Notes: generated from the letters alone by a model not told the origin. A stretch of DNA of 64,000 nucleotides from an uncultured Roseovarius sp. (GCA_947497295.1 CANMFU010000001.1:868001-932000), one strand, 5' to 3'; shown: positions 49,752-59,396, counted from the stretch's first letter. A program made the numbers and translations.

Positions 49752-50222
49752 GTGAAACTCAGCACAAAAGGTCGGTATGCCATGGTTGCGCTGTCCGATA
49801 TCGCATTGCAGCCCGAAGGCGCGCTTGTCACACTGGGCGAGGTGTCGCGCCGCCAGAGCATTTCGCTGCCCTATCTGGAGCAGCTGTTCGTCAAACTGCG
49901 ACGCGCTGATCTGGTGACCTCCGTGCGCGGCCCTGGTGGCGGCTACCGGCTGGCACGGCCCACGTCCGAAATTCGGGTGGCAGAAATTCTGGCCGCCGTC
50001 GATGAGACGGTCGATGCCATGCACAAGGGGGCCGGCGCCTCGGGCGGCGCATCGGGCAGCCGGGCGCAATCGATGACCAACCGTCTGTGGGAGGGGCTGA
50101 GTGCGCAGGTCTATGTATTCCTGCACCAGACGCGGCTGAGCGATGTTGTGGGCAACACGCTGGCGCCGTGCCCGGCGGTTCCGTCGCTTTTGGCGATCGT
50201 GGACGACGACCAAGAGGGCTGA
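49752..50222 (+). CDS. iscR: Rrf2-family regulator IscR
   Basis: 156 aa from a GTG at 49752 with GGGAGGG upstream. The winged helix is MKLSTKGRYAMVALSDIALQ, QSISLPYLEQLFVKLRRADL and VTSVRGPGGGYRLARP. The three cysteines that bind the cluster in E. coli IscR are absent; the only cysteine is in LAPCPAVPS. This agrees with the unusual single-cysteine IscR reported in Rhodobacter. It heads the suf operon and probably senses iron or cluster status. Confidence 0.93.
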   Translation: MKLSTKGRYAMVALSDIALQPEGALVTLGEVSRRQSISLPYLEQLFVKLRRADLVTSVRGPGGGYRLARPTSEIRVAEILAAVDETVDAMHKGAGASGGASGSRAQSMTNRLWEGLSAQVYVFLHQTRLSDVVGNTLAPCPAVPSLLAIVDDDQEG

Positions 50223-50242
50223 CTGCGCTGCGCGCGCGAAAT

Positions 50243-50265
50243 GAGTATTTTTGGGAAGATGAAAG
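50243..50265 (+). repeat. Dispersed intergenic element, copy 5 (variant)
   Basis: GAGTATTTTTGGGAAGATGA then AAG, between iscR and the desulfurase gene, ten bases before its GTG. Closest to the copy at 23430. Being inside an operon it is unlikely to be a full terminator here. Confidence 0.45.
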
Positions 50266-50274
50266 TAGGGCAAC

Positions 50275-51327
50275 GTGAAACAGCGCGTTTATCTGGATCA
50301 TAACGCGACGGCCCCTTTGCGGAGCGAGGCGCGCGCGGCGATGATCGCTGCCATGGATGTCGTCGGCAATCCGTCGAGCGTCCATGCCGAAGGCCGCGCC
50401 GCCAAGGCGCTGGTCGAGCGCGCCCGCGCGCAGGTTGCCACGGCTTTGGGGGCGGACGGCGCGGATGTAATTTTTACCTCCGGCGCGACCGAGGCGGCGG
50501 CGTTGGCCTGCGCCGGGCGCGGTCTGGCGTCCGCGCCGGTCGAGCATGAGGCGGTAGCGGCGTGGACGGATGGGGCATTGCCGGTGTCGCCGAAAGGTGC
50601 GGTTGGGGTTGCCGCTCCGGCGCAGACGGCGTTGCAGCTGGCCAACTCCGAGACGGGCGTCATGCAGGATCTGCCGGATAGCATTGCCGTTTGCGACATG
50701 ACGCAAGCGTTTGGCAAACTGCCGGTCGCCTTTAACTGGAGCGGCGCGCAAATGGCGCTGATTTCGGCGCATAAGCTGGGCGGTCCCAAGGGGATTGGCG
50801 CATTGGTTGTGCGGCGCGGCACGGATGTGGCCGCGCAGATTAAAGGTGGCGGTCAGGAAATGGGCCGCCGGTCGGGCACCGAGAATATCATCGGAATCGC
50901 CGGTTTCGGCGCAGCGGCAGAGGCGGCAGCGCGCGATTTGGACGCGGGTGTATGGCAGCAGGTGGAGAAACTTAGAAACATTCTAGAAAAGACTATTGCA
51001 GCCGCCGCGAATAAGACTATTTTTGTCGGGAATGGCGCGGAGCGGCTGCCAAACACGTCGTGCCTGCTGACGCCGGGCTGGAAGGGCGAAACGCAGGTGA
51101 TGGCGATGGACCTTGCGGGCTTTGCCATTTCGGCCGGGTCTGCGTGTTCCAGCGGCAAGGTCCGCGCCAGCGCCGTGCTGCGCGCGATGGGATATGACGA
51201 GGCGGATGCGGCATCGGCGATTCGGGTATCGCTGGGACCGCGGACGACAGAAGACGAGATTATGCGCTTTGCCGAGACGTGGCTGAAGCATCTGGACAGA
51301 CATCGCGCCCGAGGCGGCGCAGCTTGA
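50275..51327 (+). CDS. Cysteine desulfurase (NifS/IscS-like)
   Basis: PLP enzyme, 350 aa, that provides sulfur for clusters. The PLP lysine is in [18 protein letters not shown] and the active cysteine in [18 protein letters not shown], on a long mobile loop as in IscS/NifS (group I). It starts [18 protein letters not shown] from a GTG at 50275. A second desulfurase, SufS, ends the same operon, so two sulfur donors are encoded together. Confidence 0.92.
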   Translation: MKQRVYLDHNATAPLRSEARAAMIAAMDVVGNPSSVHAEGRAAKALVERARAQVATALGADGADVIFTSGATEAAALACAGRGLASAPVEHEAVAAWTDGALPVSPKGAVGVAAPAQTALQLANSETGVMQDLPDSIAVCDMTQAFGKLPVAFNWSGAQMALISAHKLGGPKGIGALVVRRGTDVAAQIKGGGQEMGRRSGTENIIGIAGFGAAAEAAARDLDAGVWQQVEKLRNILEKTIAAAANKTIFVGNGAERLPNTSCLLTPGWKGETQVMAMDLAGFAISAGSACSSGKVRASAVLRAMGYDEADAASAIRVSLGPRTTEDEIMRFAETWLKHLDRHRARGGAA

Positions 51328-51343
51328 TACGGGAGAAGTTGAC

Positions 51344-52882
51344 ATGACGGCATTGGATGACGCACCGGTTCACGTGGATGTGGCCAAGGAAGGCGTAGAC
51401 CAGGACACGGTCGATCGCGTTCGCGAGGTGGGCGGCGCCTACAAGCATGGCTGGTCCACCGATATCGAGATGGAGTTTGCGCCCAAGGGCCTGACCGCCG
51501 ATATTGTGCGGCTGATTTCCAAGAAAAACGAAGAACCCGAATGGATGACCGACTGGCGTCTGGCGGCCTTCGAGCGGTGGTTGACCCTGACCGAGCCGGA
51601 CTGGGCGATGGTCGACTATCCCGAAATCAACTTTCAGGACCAGTATTATTACGCCCGGCCGAAATCCATGCGGGTCAAACCCAAGTCGCTGGACGAGGTC
51701 GATCCCAAGCTGCTGGCAACCTACAGCAAGCTGGGCATCCCGCTGCAGGAGCAGGCGATTCTGGCCGGTGTCGAAGGCGCCGGAGAAATGCCCGCCGAGG
51801 CGCGCAAGGTCGCCGTCGATGCGGTGTTTGACTCGGTTTCGGTCGGGACAACCTTCCAGAAGGAGCTGCTGGAGGCGGGCGTCATCTTTTGCTCGATCGG
51901 CGAGGCGATCATCAATTACCCCGATCTGGTGAAGAAGTATCTCGGCACCGTCGTGCCGGTAAACGACAACTTTTATGCAACGCTGAACAGCGCCGTTTTC
52001 TCGGACGGCTCGTTCGTCTATGTGCCGCCGGGTGTGCGCTGCCCGATGGAGCTGTCGACCTATTTCCGCATCAACGCCGAGAATACTGGCCAGTTTGAAC
52101 GCACGCTGATCATCGCCGACAAGGGCAGCTATGTCAGCTATCTGGAAGGCTGCACCGCGCCCCAGCGCGACGAGGCGCAGCTGCATGGCGCGGTTGTCGA
52201 GATCATCGTCGAGGAAGACGCCGAGGTGAAGTATTCCACCGTCCAGAACTGGTATCCTGGGGATGAGGATGGCAAGGGCGGCATCTATAACTTCGTCACC
52301 AAACGCGCCGATTGCCGGGGCGACCGGGCCAAGGTGATGTGGACGCAGGTTGAAACCGGCTCTGCCGTGACGTGGAAATACCCCAGCTGCATCCTGCGCG
52401 GCGACGATTCACAGGGCGAATTCTATTCCATCGCCATCGCCAACAACATGCAGCAGGCCGATACCGGCACCAAGATGATCCATCTGGGCAAGCGCACCAA
52501 GTCGCGCATCGTGTCCAAGGGTATCAGTGCGGGGCGCGCGCAGAACACTTACCGCGGTTTGGTAAGTATGCACCCCAAGGCCAAGGATTCGCGTAACTAT
52601 ACGCAGTGCGACAGCCTGCTGATCGGCGATAAATGTGGCGCGCATACGGTGCCTTATATCGAGGTCAAGAATAACTCGTCCCGCGTGGAACACGAGGCGA
52701 CCACGTCCAAGGTGGATGACGATCAGATGTTCTACTGCCGCCAGCGCGGCATGGATGAGGAAGAGGCGGTGGCGCTGGTCGTCAACGGCTTCTGCCGGGA
52801 TGTTTTGCAGGCGCTGCCGATGGAATTTGCCATGGAGGCGCAGCAGCTTGTTGCGATTTCGCTGGAAGGCTCGGTCGGGTAA
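51344..52882 (+). CDS. sufB: Fe-S cluster assembly scaffold SufB
   Basis: 512 aa. Core of the SufBCD scaffold. The conserved region includes GVKKGVI-like [59 protein letters not shown] and the C-terminal [20 protein letters not shown]. It follows the desulfurase by 16 bases. SufC and SufD lie about 1.7 kb downstream, separated by three inserted genes. Confidence 0.97.
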   Translation: MTALDDAPVHVDVAKEGVDQDTVDRVREVGGAYKHGWSTDIEMEFAPKGLTADIVRLISKKNEEPEWMTDWRLAAFERWLTLTEPDWAMVDYPEINFQDQYYYARPKSMRVKPKSLDEVDPKLLATYSKLGIPLQEQAILAGVEGAGEMPAEARKVAVDAVFDSVSVGTTFQKELLEAGVIFCSIGEAIINYPDLVKKYLGTVVPVNDNFYATLNSAVFSDGSFVYVPPGVRCPMELSTYFRINAENTGQFERTLIIADKGSYVSYLEGCTAPQRDEAQLHGAVVEIIVEEDAEVKYSTVQNWYPGDEDGKGGIYNFVTKRADCRGDRAKVMWTQVETGSAVTWKYPSCILRGDDSQGEFYSIAIANNMQQADTGTKMIHLGKRTKSRIVSKGISAGRAQNTYRGLVSMHPKAKDSRNYTQCDSLLIGDKCGAHTVPYIEVKNNSSRVEHEATTSKVDDDQMFYCRQRGMDEEEAVALVVNGFCRDVLQALPMEFAMEAQQLVAISLEGSVG

Positions 52883-52939
52883 GGCGCTTGCGTGGGTTTT
52901 GTGTGATGGCACTTTCCACCAACGTTTCGGGCGCAGGTC

Positions 52940-53143
52940 ATGCTGGGCATTTTCCTTTTGGTCGTGTTCGGCTTGCCCGGCGCCTTGAGCGTCGCACTTG
53001 GGCCCGGGGCGGGGTATCCCGATTCCTCGAAGATCGTGGCTATCATGTCGGGCGCCACAGTGGTCGTAGCGCTCAGGGCGACATATATCTACGTCTCGCG
53101 GCTGCTGGTCGAGCGCGAGTCAAAACTGGGAATGTATGACTGA
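52940..53143 (+). CDS. 67-aa membrane protein in the suf operon
   Basis: Two hydrophobic segments: MLGIFLLVVFGLPGALSVAL and KIVAIMSGATVVVALRATYI, then a short charged tail (ERESKLGMYD). Its TGA overlaps the next ATG by one base (TGATG). Small membrane proteins of this kind between sufB and sufC occur in related genomes. Role unknown. Confidence 0.7.
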   Translation: MLGIFLLVVFGLPGALSVALGPGAGYPDSSKIVAIMSGATVVVALRATYIYVSRLLVERESKLGMYD

Positions 53144-53925
53144 TGTCGGACGTGGCGCTGCCTTTGCCTGAACAGACGGACGAGACGTATTTTGACGTCG
53201 ATGCCGCACGTCATGCGCTGGCGGCCGGTCGGCCTGTGGCATTCCCGCCCTTCGAGGTGCTTCATGTGCCGCAGATGGGGCTGAATCTGTGCCTGAACAT
53301 GCAGCGCGATCCGATTCAGAATGCGTGGCGCAAAGGCGTGTTTTTCGAAGCAGATGAGCTGAAGATGTTAAGCCGCCACGTCAAAAGCGGCGCGCATATT
53401 ATTGATATTGGGTCAAATGTTGGAAATCACGCGATGTATTTCGCCACCCGCATGGGCGCGCAGAGGGTGGTTGTGGTCGAGCCTAACCCGCTGGCGATTG
53501 CGCCGTTGATCGCGAATGTCCTGCTGAACAGGCTGGACGACGTCATTGATTTGAGTTTGCTGGGCATCGGTCTGTCGGACGGCTCGCAAGGGGGCTTTGG
53601 CATGAAGCGCCACGACCGCAACCTTGGCGCGACGAAGATGTTCGAAGGCAAGGGCGATTTGCAGGTTCATGCGGGTGATGATCTGCTGGATGGCGAGACG
53701 CCGGACGTGATTAAGATCGACGTTGAAGGCATGGAAATAAAAGTGCTTTTCGGTTTGGAGCGTACTATTTCCAGGCACCGTCCGGTGATCCTGATTGAAG
53801 TTGATGAGCAGAATGCGCAAGCGTTCGAGCATTGGCGGATCGCCCATTGCTATGATGTGGCTGATACGTTTCGGCACAGCCAAAAAAATTGCAATTATCT
53901 GCTGACCGCTGGGGGTGCTGCATGA
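53143..53925 (+). CDS. FkbM-family methyltransferase
   Basis: 260 aa. The SAM motif I is HIIDIGSNVGNHAMYFA, with the acidic VVVVEPNPLAI and the FkbM signature DVIKIDVEGMEIKVLFGLE. FkbM enzymes O-methylate sugars or small molecules. The gene is coupled at both ends (one-base overlap with the 67-aa gene, 4-base overlap with the next), so it is part of the suf transcript, an unexpected setting. The substrate cannot be predicted. Confidence 0.88.
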   Translation: MSDVALPLPEQTDETYFDVDAARHALAAGRPVAFPPFEVLHVPQMGLNLCLNMQRDPIQNAWRKGVFFEADELKMLSRHVKSGAHIIDIGSNVGNHAMYFATRMGAQRVVVVEPNPLAIAPLIANVLLNRLDDVIDLSLLGIGLSDGSQGGFGMKRHDRNLGATKMFEGKGDLQVHAGDDLLDGETPDVIKIDVEGMEIKVLFGLERTISRHRPVILIEVDEQNAQAFEHWRIAHCYDVADTFRHSQKNCNYLLTAGGAA

Positions 53926-54521
53926 TCGCGTCTCTGACAAGTCGGCCGGAGCTGACGCTACCCTCAGCGGAGGCGGAGCGTCTAGCGAGTGCCTATGACG
54001 CTGCTCACGTGATCTTGGAATACGGATCGGGTGGCTCGACGGTATTGGCGTCGGAGCTATTGGGAAAGACTGTATTTTCCGTTGAGAGTGATCGGATCTG
54101 GGCCAGCATGATGCAAGATTGGTTTGCACAGAATCCGCCTGCGGAAGCCACCCGGATTGATGTGATGTGGGTTGATATCGGCGAGACGGGTGAGTGGGGT
54201 AAACCGGTGAACAACGGCGGCTGGCGCCACTATGCGGATTATCCGCTATCTGTTTGGCAACGTGCAGACTTCCGCCAGCCGGATGTCGTTTTGGTCGATG
54301 GCCGGTTCCGCCCAGGTTGTGCCATGGCGACGGCGTTTTGCACGAAGAAGCCGGTCACGCTGCTGGTCGACGACTACAAGCGGCGCAAGGGTTACCATGC
54401 GATCGAAGAGTTTCTTGGCGCCCCGCGACTGATTGGCCGGATGGCGGAATTTGACGTGGCGCCAATGACCGTTCCACCCGATCGGCTTTTGCCGATCATA
54501 AAGATGATGATGCGGCCCTGA
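53922..54521 (+). CDS. Methyltransferase-like protein of unknown specificity
   Basis: 199 aa. It has a class-I SAM-binding look: HVILEYGSGGSTVLASELLG (motif I), VFSVESDRIWASMM (acidic residue) and QPDVVLVDGRFRPGCAMATA (motif IV-like). It overlaps the FkbM gene by 4 bases (ATGA), so the two may work together. The open frame from 53889 is not needed. No closer family could be named. Confidence 0.7.
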   Translation: MIASLTSRPELTLPSAEAERLASAYDAAHVILEYGSGGSTVLASELLGKTVFSVESDRIWASMMQDWFAQNPPAEATRIDVMWVDIGETGEWGKPVNNGGWRHYADYPLSVWQRADFRQPDVVLVDGRFRPGCAMATAFCTKKPVTLLVDDYKRRKGYHAIEEFLGAPRLIGRMAEFDVAPMTVPPDRLLPIIKMMMRP

Positions 54522-54554
54522 GCTGCCCTGAAAGTTTAGATGAGAGGAAAAAAT

Positions 54555-55310
54555 ATGCTTGAGATCAAAAACCTGCACGTCGATCTTGAAGATGAGGACA
54601 AGTCGATCCTCAAGGGTGTGGACCTGACTGTCGAGGCGGGCAAGGTGCATGCGATCATGGGCCCGAATGGCTCTGGCAAGTCGACGCTCAGCTACGTTTT
54701 GTCGGGGCGTGATGGGTACAAAGTTACTGGCGGAACAGCAACACTGGAAGGTGTCGACATTCTGTCGATGGAGCCAGAAGAGCGTGCGGCTGCGGGCCTG
54801 TTTCTGGCGTTCCAATATCCGGTTGAGATTCCCGGCGTGGGCAACATGACCTTCATGCGCACCGCGCTGAACGCACAGCGCAAGGCGCGCGGCGAGGATG
54901 AAATGAGCGCGGCTGATTTCCTCAAGTTGATCCGCGCCAAGGCGAAGGAGTTGCACATCGACGCCGATATGCTGAAGCGTCCGGTTAATGTAGGCTTTTC
55001 CGGCGGCGAGAAGAAGCGCAACGAGATCCTTCAGATGGCCCTTCTTGAGCCGAAGATGTGCATTCTGGATGAAACGGATTCGGGCCTTGACGTCGACGCG
55101 ATGAAGCTGGTCAGCGATGGTGTGAACGCGTTGCGCGACGCCGGGCGTGGTTTTCTGGTTATCACGCACTATCAGCGGCTTCTGGACCATATCAAACCTG
55201 ATTTTGTACATATCATGTCGGACGGACGCATCATCAAGACAGGCGGTCCCGAACTGGCTGTCGAGGTCGAAAAGAACGGATATGCCGACATTTTGGCGGA
55301 GGTGGCGTAA
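54555..55310 (+). CDS. sufC: Fe-S assembly ATPase SufC
   Basis: 251 aa. ABC-type ATPase that drives SufBD remodelling. Walker A GPNGSGKSTLSYVL, signature VGFSGGEKKRNEILQMAL and Walker B CILDETDSGLDVDAMKLV are complete; the Asp-rich LDETDSGLDVD is typical of SufC. The ATG at 54555 has GAGAGGA upstream (54541-54547); an ATG at 54540 lies before that site. It overlaps sufD by one base (TAATG). Confidence 0.97.
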   Translation: MLEIKNLHVDLEDEDKSILKGVDLTVEAGKVHAIMGPNGSGKSTLSYVLSGRDGYKVTGGTATLEGVDILSMEPEERAAAGLFLAFQYPVEIPGVGNMTFMRTALNAQRKARGEDEMSAADFLKLIRAKAKELHIDADMLKRPVNVGFSGGEKKRNEILQMALLEPKMCILDETDSGLDVDAMKLVSDGVNALRDAGRGFLVITHYQRLLDHIKPDFVHIMSDGRIIKTGGPELAVEVEKNGYADILAEVA

Positions 55311-56596
55311 TGACTGTGGCAAATCTCAGACAGTCTCAGACAGAGGCACGGCTGGATGCCGTGGCTCTGCCCGAGAATGCGGGCTGGTCGCAGGCGGCGC
55401 GCAAGGATGCTTTAACGCGGGTGCGCGCCATGGGGCTGCCCCAGCGGCGCGATGAATATTGGAAGTTCACCCGACCCGATACATTGACGCAAGCGGAGGC
55501 GCCGGAGGCGGCGCTGTTCACGGTGGACGAGCGGGCAATTTTTGACGATGTGGATCGCCTGAAAATAGTATTTGTCGATGGCGCTTTTGATGCCGATGCC
55601 AGCGACGATCTGAGCGCTGATGGCGTGACGATAGAGCGGCTGGCTGACGCCGGACGGACTGATATTCATTGGGCCAAAGACATTTACGGTGTTCTTGAGC
55701 AGCGCGGTCAGGATCCGGTTCACCGTCCTTTGGCGGCGCTGAATACGGCGGCGGCAACGGATGGCATTATCATCCACGTCACAGGTGCGCCGACGCGTCC
55801 GCTAAATCTGATTTACCGCCATGAATCAACTACTTCGGATGCGATCTTGCACCATGTCATTAAGCTGGATGCCGGCGCGGAATTGACGCTGCTGGAGAAT
55901 GGTCCGGCGGCGGCGCGTCTGAATGACGTGCTGGAGGTCGATATAGGCGATGGCGCATCGTTTCACCATGTCCGCACACAAGGCCGCGATTATGAGCGGC
56001 GCGAGGCTACACATGTGTTTGCCCGGCTGGGCACCGAAAGCCGGTTCAAATCCTTTACCATGACCGCCAATGGCACAATGACGCGCAATGAATATGTGAT
56101 CGAGCTGACCGGCGACGATGCAATCGCACATGTTGCAGGCACATCAATGGGCGATGGGGATTTTCACCATGACGACACGGTGTTCGTGACCCATGATGCT
56201 CTGCGCTGCGAAAGCCGTCAGGTTTATAAAAAGGTGCTGCGTAACGGTGCAACCGGAGTTTTCCAGGGCAAGATCCTGGTTAAGGCTGGCGCGCAAAAGA
56301 CCGATGGCTATCAGATCAGTCAATCGCTGCTGCTGGATGGCGACAGCCAGTTTCTGGCGAAGCCCGAGCTTGAGATCTATGCTGATGACGTGATCTGTTC
56401 GCACGGCTCGACATCTGGAGCGATCGACGAGGATGCGCTGTATTACCTGCGCGCCCGCGGGGTCCCCAAGGCGATTGCAACGGACCTGCTGACGATGGCG
56501 TTTCTGGCCGAAGCGGTGGACGAGATCGAGGACTTTGCCCTGCAAGACGAGATCAAGTTGCTGCTGGAAGGCTGGCTGGAGCGGCGTCGCGGCTGA
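55310..56596 (+). CDS. sufD: Fe-S assembly protein SufD
   Basis: 428 aa. Partner of SufB in the scaffold. It has the SufBD core VYKKVLRNGATGVFQGKILV, ICSHGSTSGAIDEDALYYLR and ARGVPKAIATDLLTMAFLAE, with the conserved cysteine and histidine of DVICSHGSTSG. The N-terminus has GLPQRRDEYWKFTRPD, a SufD feature. It overlaps the following gene by one base. Confidence 0.95.
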   Translation: MTVANLRQSQTEARLDAVALPENAGWSQAARKDALTRVRAMGLPQRRDEYWKFTRPDTLTQAEAPEAALFTVDERAIFDDVDRLKIVFVDGAFDADASDDLSADGVTIERLADAGRTDIHWAKDIYGVLEQRGQDPVHRPLAALNTAAATDGIIIHVTGAPTRPLNLIYRHESTTSDAILHHVIKLDAGAELTLLENGPAAARLNDVLEVDIGDGASFHHVRTQGRDYERREATHVFARLGTESRFKSFTMTANGTMTRNEYVIELTGDDAIAHVAGTSMGDGDFHHDDTVFVTHDALRCESRQVYKKVLRNGATGVFQGKILVKAGAQKTDGYQISQSLLLDGDSQFLAKPELEIYADDVICSHGSTSGAIDEDALYYLRARGVPKAIATDLLTMAFLAEAVDEIEDFALQDEIKLLLEGWLERRRG

Positions 56597-57081
56597 TGGC
56601 CGTCGCGCGCGACATTGTAGCGACGTATCGCGGCCCCGGCGCCGTGATGCGTCGCTTGCTGGCCATGGGTCCGCGCGAGGATCGTGCGCTGGTAATTCTG
56701 ATGGCGGGCTGCGTTTTGATGTTCATCGCGCGTTGGCCGGCACTGGCGCGGCAGGCGTTTATCACCGGTGAAGAGCTTAATCCACTGCTCGGCGGTGCGC
56801 TGCTGGCATGGGCGTTTATTGCACCTTTACTTTTTTATGCGATTGCGTTGCTCAGCCACTGGATCGCGCGACTGGCGGGCGGCCGGGGCACGGGCTTTGG
56901 CGCGCGGATGGCGCTGTTCTGGGCGCTGCTTGCGGCCAGTCCTCTTGCTCTGCTAAGTGGCCTTGTTGCCGGGTTTATCGGGCAAGGGCCGGGGTTGACT
57001 GCCGTGGGTGCGTTGTGGCTGGCAGCCTTCGCTTTATTTTGGGCGCTTGGACTACGCGAGGCGGAATGGGGGCGAACATGA
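56596..57081 (+). CDS. YIP1-family membrane protein (first of a pair)
   Basis: 161 aa with four or more hydrophobic segments (ALVILMAGCVLMFIARWPAL, AWAFIAPLLFYAIALLSHW, ALFWALLAASPLALLSGL, AVGALWLAAFALFWALGL). It starts on the sufD stop (one-base overlap) and ends in a 4-base overlap with the next. The pair is typical of Rhodobacterales suf operons. Function unknown; a membrane role in Fe-S assembly or delivery is a guess. Confidence 0.75.
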   Translation: MAVARDIVATYRGPGAVMRRLLAMGPREDRALVILMAGCVLMFIARWPALARQAFITGEELNPLLGGALLAWAFIAPLLFYAIALLSHWIARLAGGRGTGFGARMALFWALLAASPLALLSGLVAGFIGQGPGLTAVGALWLAAFALFWALGLREAEWGRT

Positions 57082-57674
57082 ACGCTAAACTGCTCTCGGA
57101 CCTGTTTGTGCAGACATTGTTTTCGCCGCGCGCTGCGGCGGATCGGGTCATGGCGCTGTGGCTGCCGCGTAACTGGCTGTGGATGGCGCTGGCGTTGATG
57201 AGCGTGCTGAATGGCATCGTCTACTCGCTGTCTCTCCATATGGGTGCAGACCCAGATCCGCAGACCGTGCAGATGATCCCGCCGGCATTTCAATCGCCCG
57301 CCTTGTTTACCCTGTTCCTGTTCGGCGCGCTGGTCATTACCGTTCTGGCGATCACATGGGTCGGGCGCAGTCTGGGCGGCGCGGGGCAGGTGCCTGAAGT
57401 TCTGGCGCTGATCGTCTGGCTACAGGTGTTACGTCTGGGCGTGCAATTGGCGCTGGTCATATTGATGTTTGCACTGCCGTTGGCTGGTTTGGCGCTGGTG
57501 ATGGTCGCCTCGGTCTGGGGGCTGATCATATTGGTTGTCTTTATTGATCGCGCCCACGGGTTTAATAATATTTTCAAGTCGATAGCCGTTCTCGCCCTGG
57601 CCGTTCTGGCGATGGTTGTGGGCCTGTCGGCAATCCTCGGCGTCCTTGGGGCGGCTGTGATGGGAGGGGCGTGA
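57078..57674 (+). CDS. YIP1-family membrane protein (second of a pair)
   Basis: 198 aa. The cytoplasmic N-terminus (LFVQTLFSPRAAADRVMALW) and about five membrane segments (WLWMALALMSVLNGIVYSL, LFLFGALVITVLAITWV, LALVILMFALPLAGLALVM, LIILVVFIDRAHGF, VLALAVLAMVVGLSAILG) match the YIP1 family. The stop overlaps the sufS ATG (TGATG). Likely paired with the preceding gene. Confidence 0.78.
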   Translation: MNAKLLSDLFVQTLFSPRAAADRVMALWLPRNWLWMALALMSVLNGIVYSLSLHMGADPDPQTVQMIPPAFQSPALFTLFLFGALVITVLAITWVGRSLGGAGQVPEVLALIVWLQVLRLGVQLALVILMFALPLAGLALVMVASVWGLIILVVFIDRAHGFNNIFKSIAVLALAVLAMVVGLSAILGVLGAAVMGGA

Positions 57675-58894
57675 TGCTGGATGTTCAAAAGGTACGCGAC
57701 GATTTTCCGATCCTCACGCGTGAGGTGAACGGCAAACCGCTGGTCTATCTGGACAATGGCGCCTCGGCGCAGAAACCGCAGGTGGTTATTGACGCGATCA
57801 CAAATGCGTATAGCCATGAATATGCCAATGTTCACAGGGGTCTGCACTATCTCAGTAACCTCGCAACCGAAAAATATGAGGGCGTACGCCCGATCATTGC
57901 CCGGTTCCTGGGCGTGCGCGACGAGGCGCAGATCGTGCTGAATTCGGGCACGACCGAGGGGATCAATATGGTCGCCTACGGCTGGGCGATGCCCAGATTT
58001 CAACCCGGCGACGAGGTGGTGCTGAGCGTGATGGAGCATCACGCCAACATCGTACCGTGGCATTTCCTGCGCGAACGGCAGGGGGCAGTGTTGAAATGGG
58101 TCGATACCGATCTGAACGGCGTGCTGGATACGCAAAAGGTGATCGACGCTATTGGACCGCGGACTAAGCTAATCGCAATTACGCATCTTTCCAATGTTTT
58201 GGGGACCAAAGTTGATGTAAAAGCCATCTGCACCGCTGCCCGCGCCAAGGGCGTGGCCGTGCTGGTGGATGGCAGTCAGGCGGCGGTTCACATGCCCGTC
58301 GATGTCGAGGATATCGGTTGCGATTTCTATGCCGTTACCGGACACAAGTTGTATGGTCCCTCTGGTTCAGGTGCGATCTATGTAAAGCACGAGCGGATGG
58401 CCGAGATGCGCCCGTTTCTGGGTGGGGGCGACATGATCCGCGAAGTCACGAAGGAAAACGTGACCTATAACGATCCACCTATGAAGTTTGAGGCCGGTAC
58501 GCCCGGCATCGTGCAGACCATCGGGCTGGGCGTTGCGCTGGAGTACATGATGGGGCTGGGGATGCAGAACATCGCCGCCCATGAGAACAGATTGCGTGAT
58601 TATGCGGCGGCGCGGCTTGGCGGGCTGAACTGGTTGCAGGTGCAGGGGCAAGCGCCGGACAAGGCGGCAATTTTCAGCTTTACCATGGACGGGGCCGGGC
58701 ATGCGCATGACATCTCGACCATTCTGGACAAGAAAGGCGTGGCCGTGCGCGCAGGCCAGCATTGTACCGGACCGTTGATGGAGCATCTGGGTCTCACTGC
58801 CACCTGCCGCGCGTCATTCGGGCTGTATAATACCGAGGCTGAGGTTGACGCGCTGATTGACGCGTTAGAACTATGTCACGAACTCTTTGCCTAA
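57674..58894 (+). CDS. sufS: Cysteine desulfurase SufS
   Basis: 406 aa, group II desulfurase. The PLP lysine is in FYAVTGHKLYGPSGSGAIYV and the catalytic cysteine in VRAGQHCTGPLMEHLGLT, on a short ordered loop as in SufS. The ATG at 57674 follows a GGGAGGGG site; the GTG just before it is less likely. It is the last gene of the operon. No sufE, sufU, sufT or sufA follows, so an activating partner must be elsewhere. Confidence 0.96.
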   Translation: MLDVQKVRDDFPILTREVNGKPLVYLDNGASAQKPQVVIDAITNAYSHEYANVHRGLHYLSNLATEKYEGVRPIIARFLGVRDEAQIVLNSGTTEGINMVAYGWAMPRFQPGDEVVLSVMEHHANIVPWHFLRERQGAVLKWVDTDLNGVLDTQKVIDAIGPRTKLIAITHLSNVLGTKVDVKAICTAARAKGVAVLVDGSQAAVHMPVDVEDIGCDFYAVTGHKLYGPSGSGAIYVKHERMAEMRPFLGGGDMIREVTKENVTYNDPPMKFEAGTPGIVQTIGLGVALEYMMGLGMQNIAAHENRLRDYAAARLGGLNWLQVQGQAPDKAAIFSFTMDGAGHAHDISTILDKKGVAVRAGQHCTGPLMEHLGLTATCRASFGLYNTEAEVDALIDALELCHELFA

Positions 58895-58898
58895 CGCT

Positions 58899-58934
58899 TT
58901 TCGCAAAAAACTGTGAATCAGGTTTTTCGCGAAA
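58899..58934 (+). terminator. Probable terminator of the suf operon
   Basis: TTTCGCAAAAAAC and GTTTTTCGCGAAA face each other with one mismatch in 13 pairs and a loop of ten bases, starting five bases after the sufS stop. There is no T-run beyond the T5 in the arm, so termination is likely but not certain. The next 180 bases show no gene. Confidence 0.5.
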
Positions 58935-59120
58935 CGCTGCACAAGCGGATTTATACATTGCGGGCCGGGCGGCGCGCAGGTATATCGCGCCGCAGGCACC
59001 CACGGCTTGGCCGGACGGAACTTTGCCCATTGACGGAGGATATCTGTCTTTTGGTGGGGTTTTCGAACGCCAAGGTGTGGGCCTGTTTTTCGGGGTTTCT
59101 GTTTGATATAATAGATCTGT

Positions 59121-59197
59121 GGTCCCATAGCTCAGCTGGATAGAGTGCTCGCCTCCGAAGCGAGAGGTCGCTGGTTCGAATCCAGCTGGGACCACCA
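59121..59197 (+). tRNA. tRNA-Arg (anticodon CCG)
   Basis: The acceptor GGTCCCA pairs with TGGGACC and is followed by ACCA. The anticodon loop CTCCGAA gives CCG, reading arginine CGG codons. The T-arm CTGGTTCGAATCCAG is complete. Length is 77 bases. It lies between the suf operon and hisS. Confidence 0.95.
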
Positions 59198-59396
59198 CAA
59201 CCCGCCGGTCATTATCCTTCATCTTTGCCCGGAAGCAGCCGAGGCTGTTTAGCGTCGCTCATCAGATGTGCAGGCAGACGTGTATGAGCTGTCGAGCTGC
59301 GCAGAAGATCGCGCGAGACGGGGGCGCTTGGCTTGCTGCTGGACCGGGCTTGGGCTAGACCGCGCGGCAGGTAGCACAGCTTCGGGAAATCATGCG

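Noticed and set aside
54540..54554. Earlier ATG for sufC
   Set aside because: It lies ahead of the GAGAGGA site that serves the ATG at 54555.
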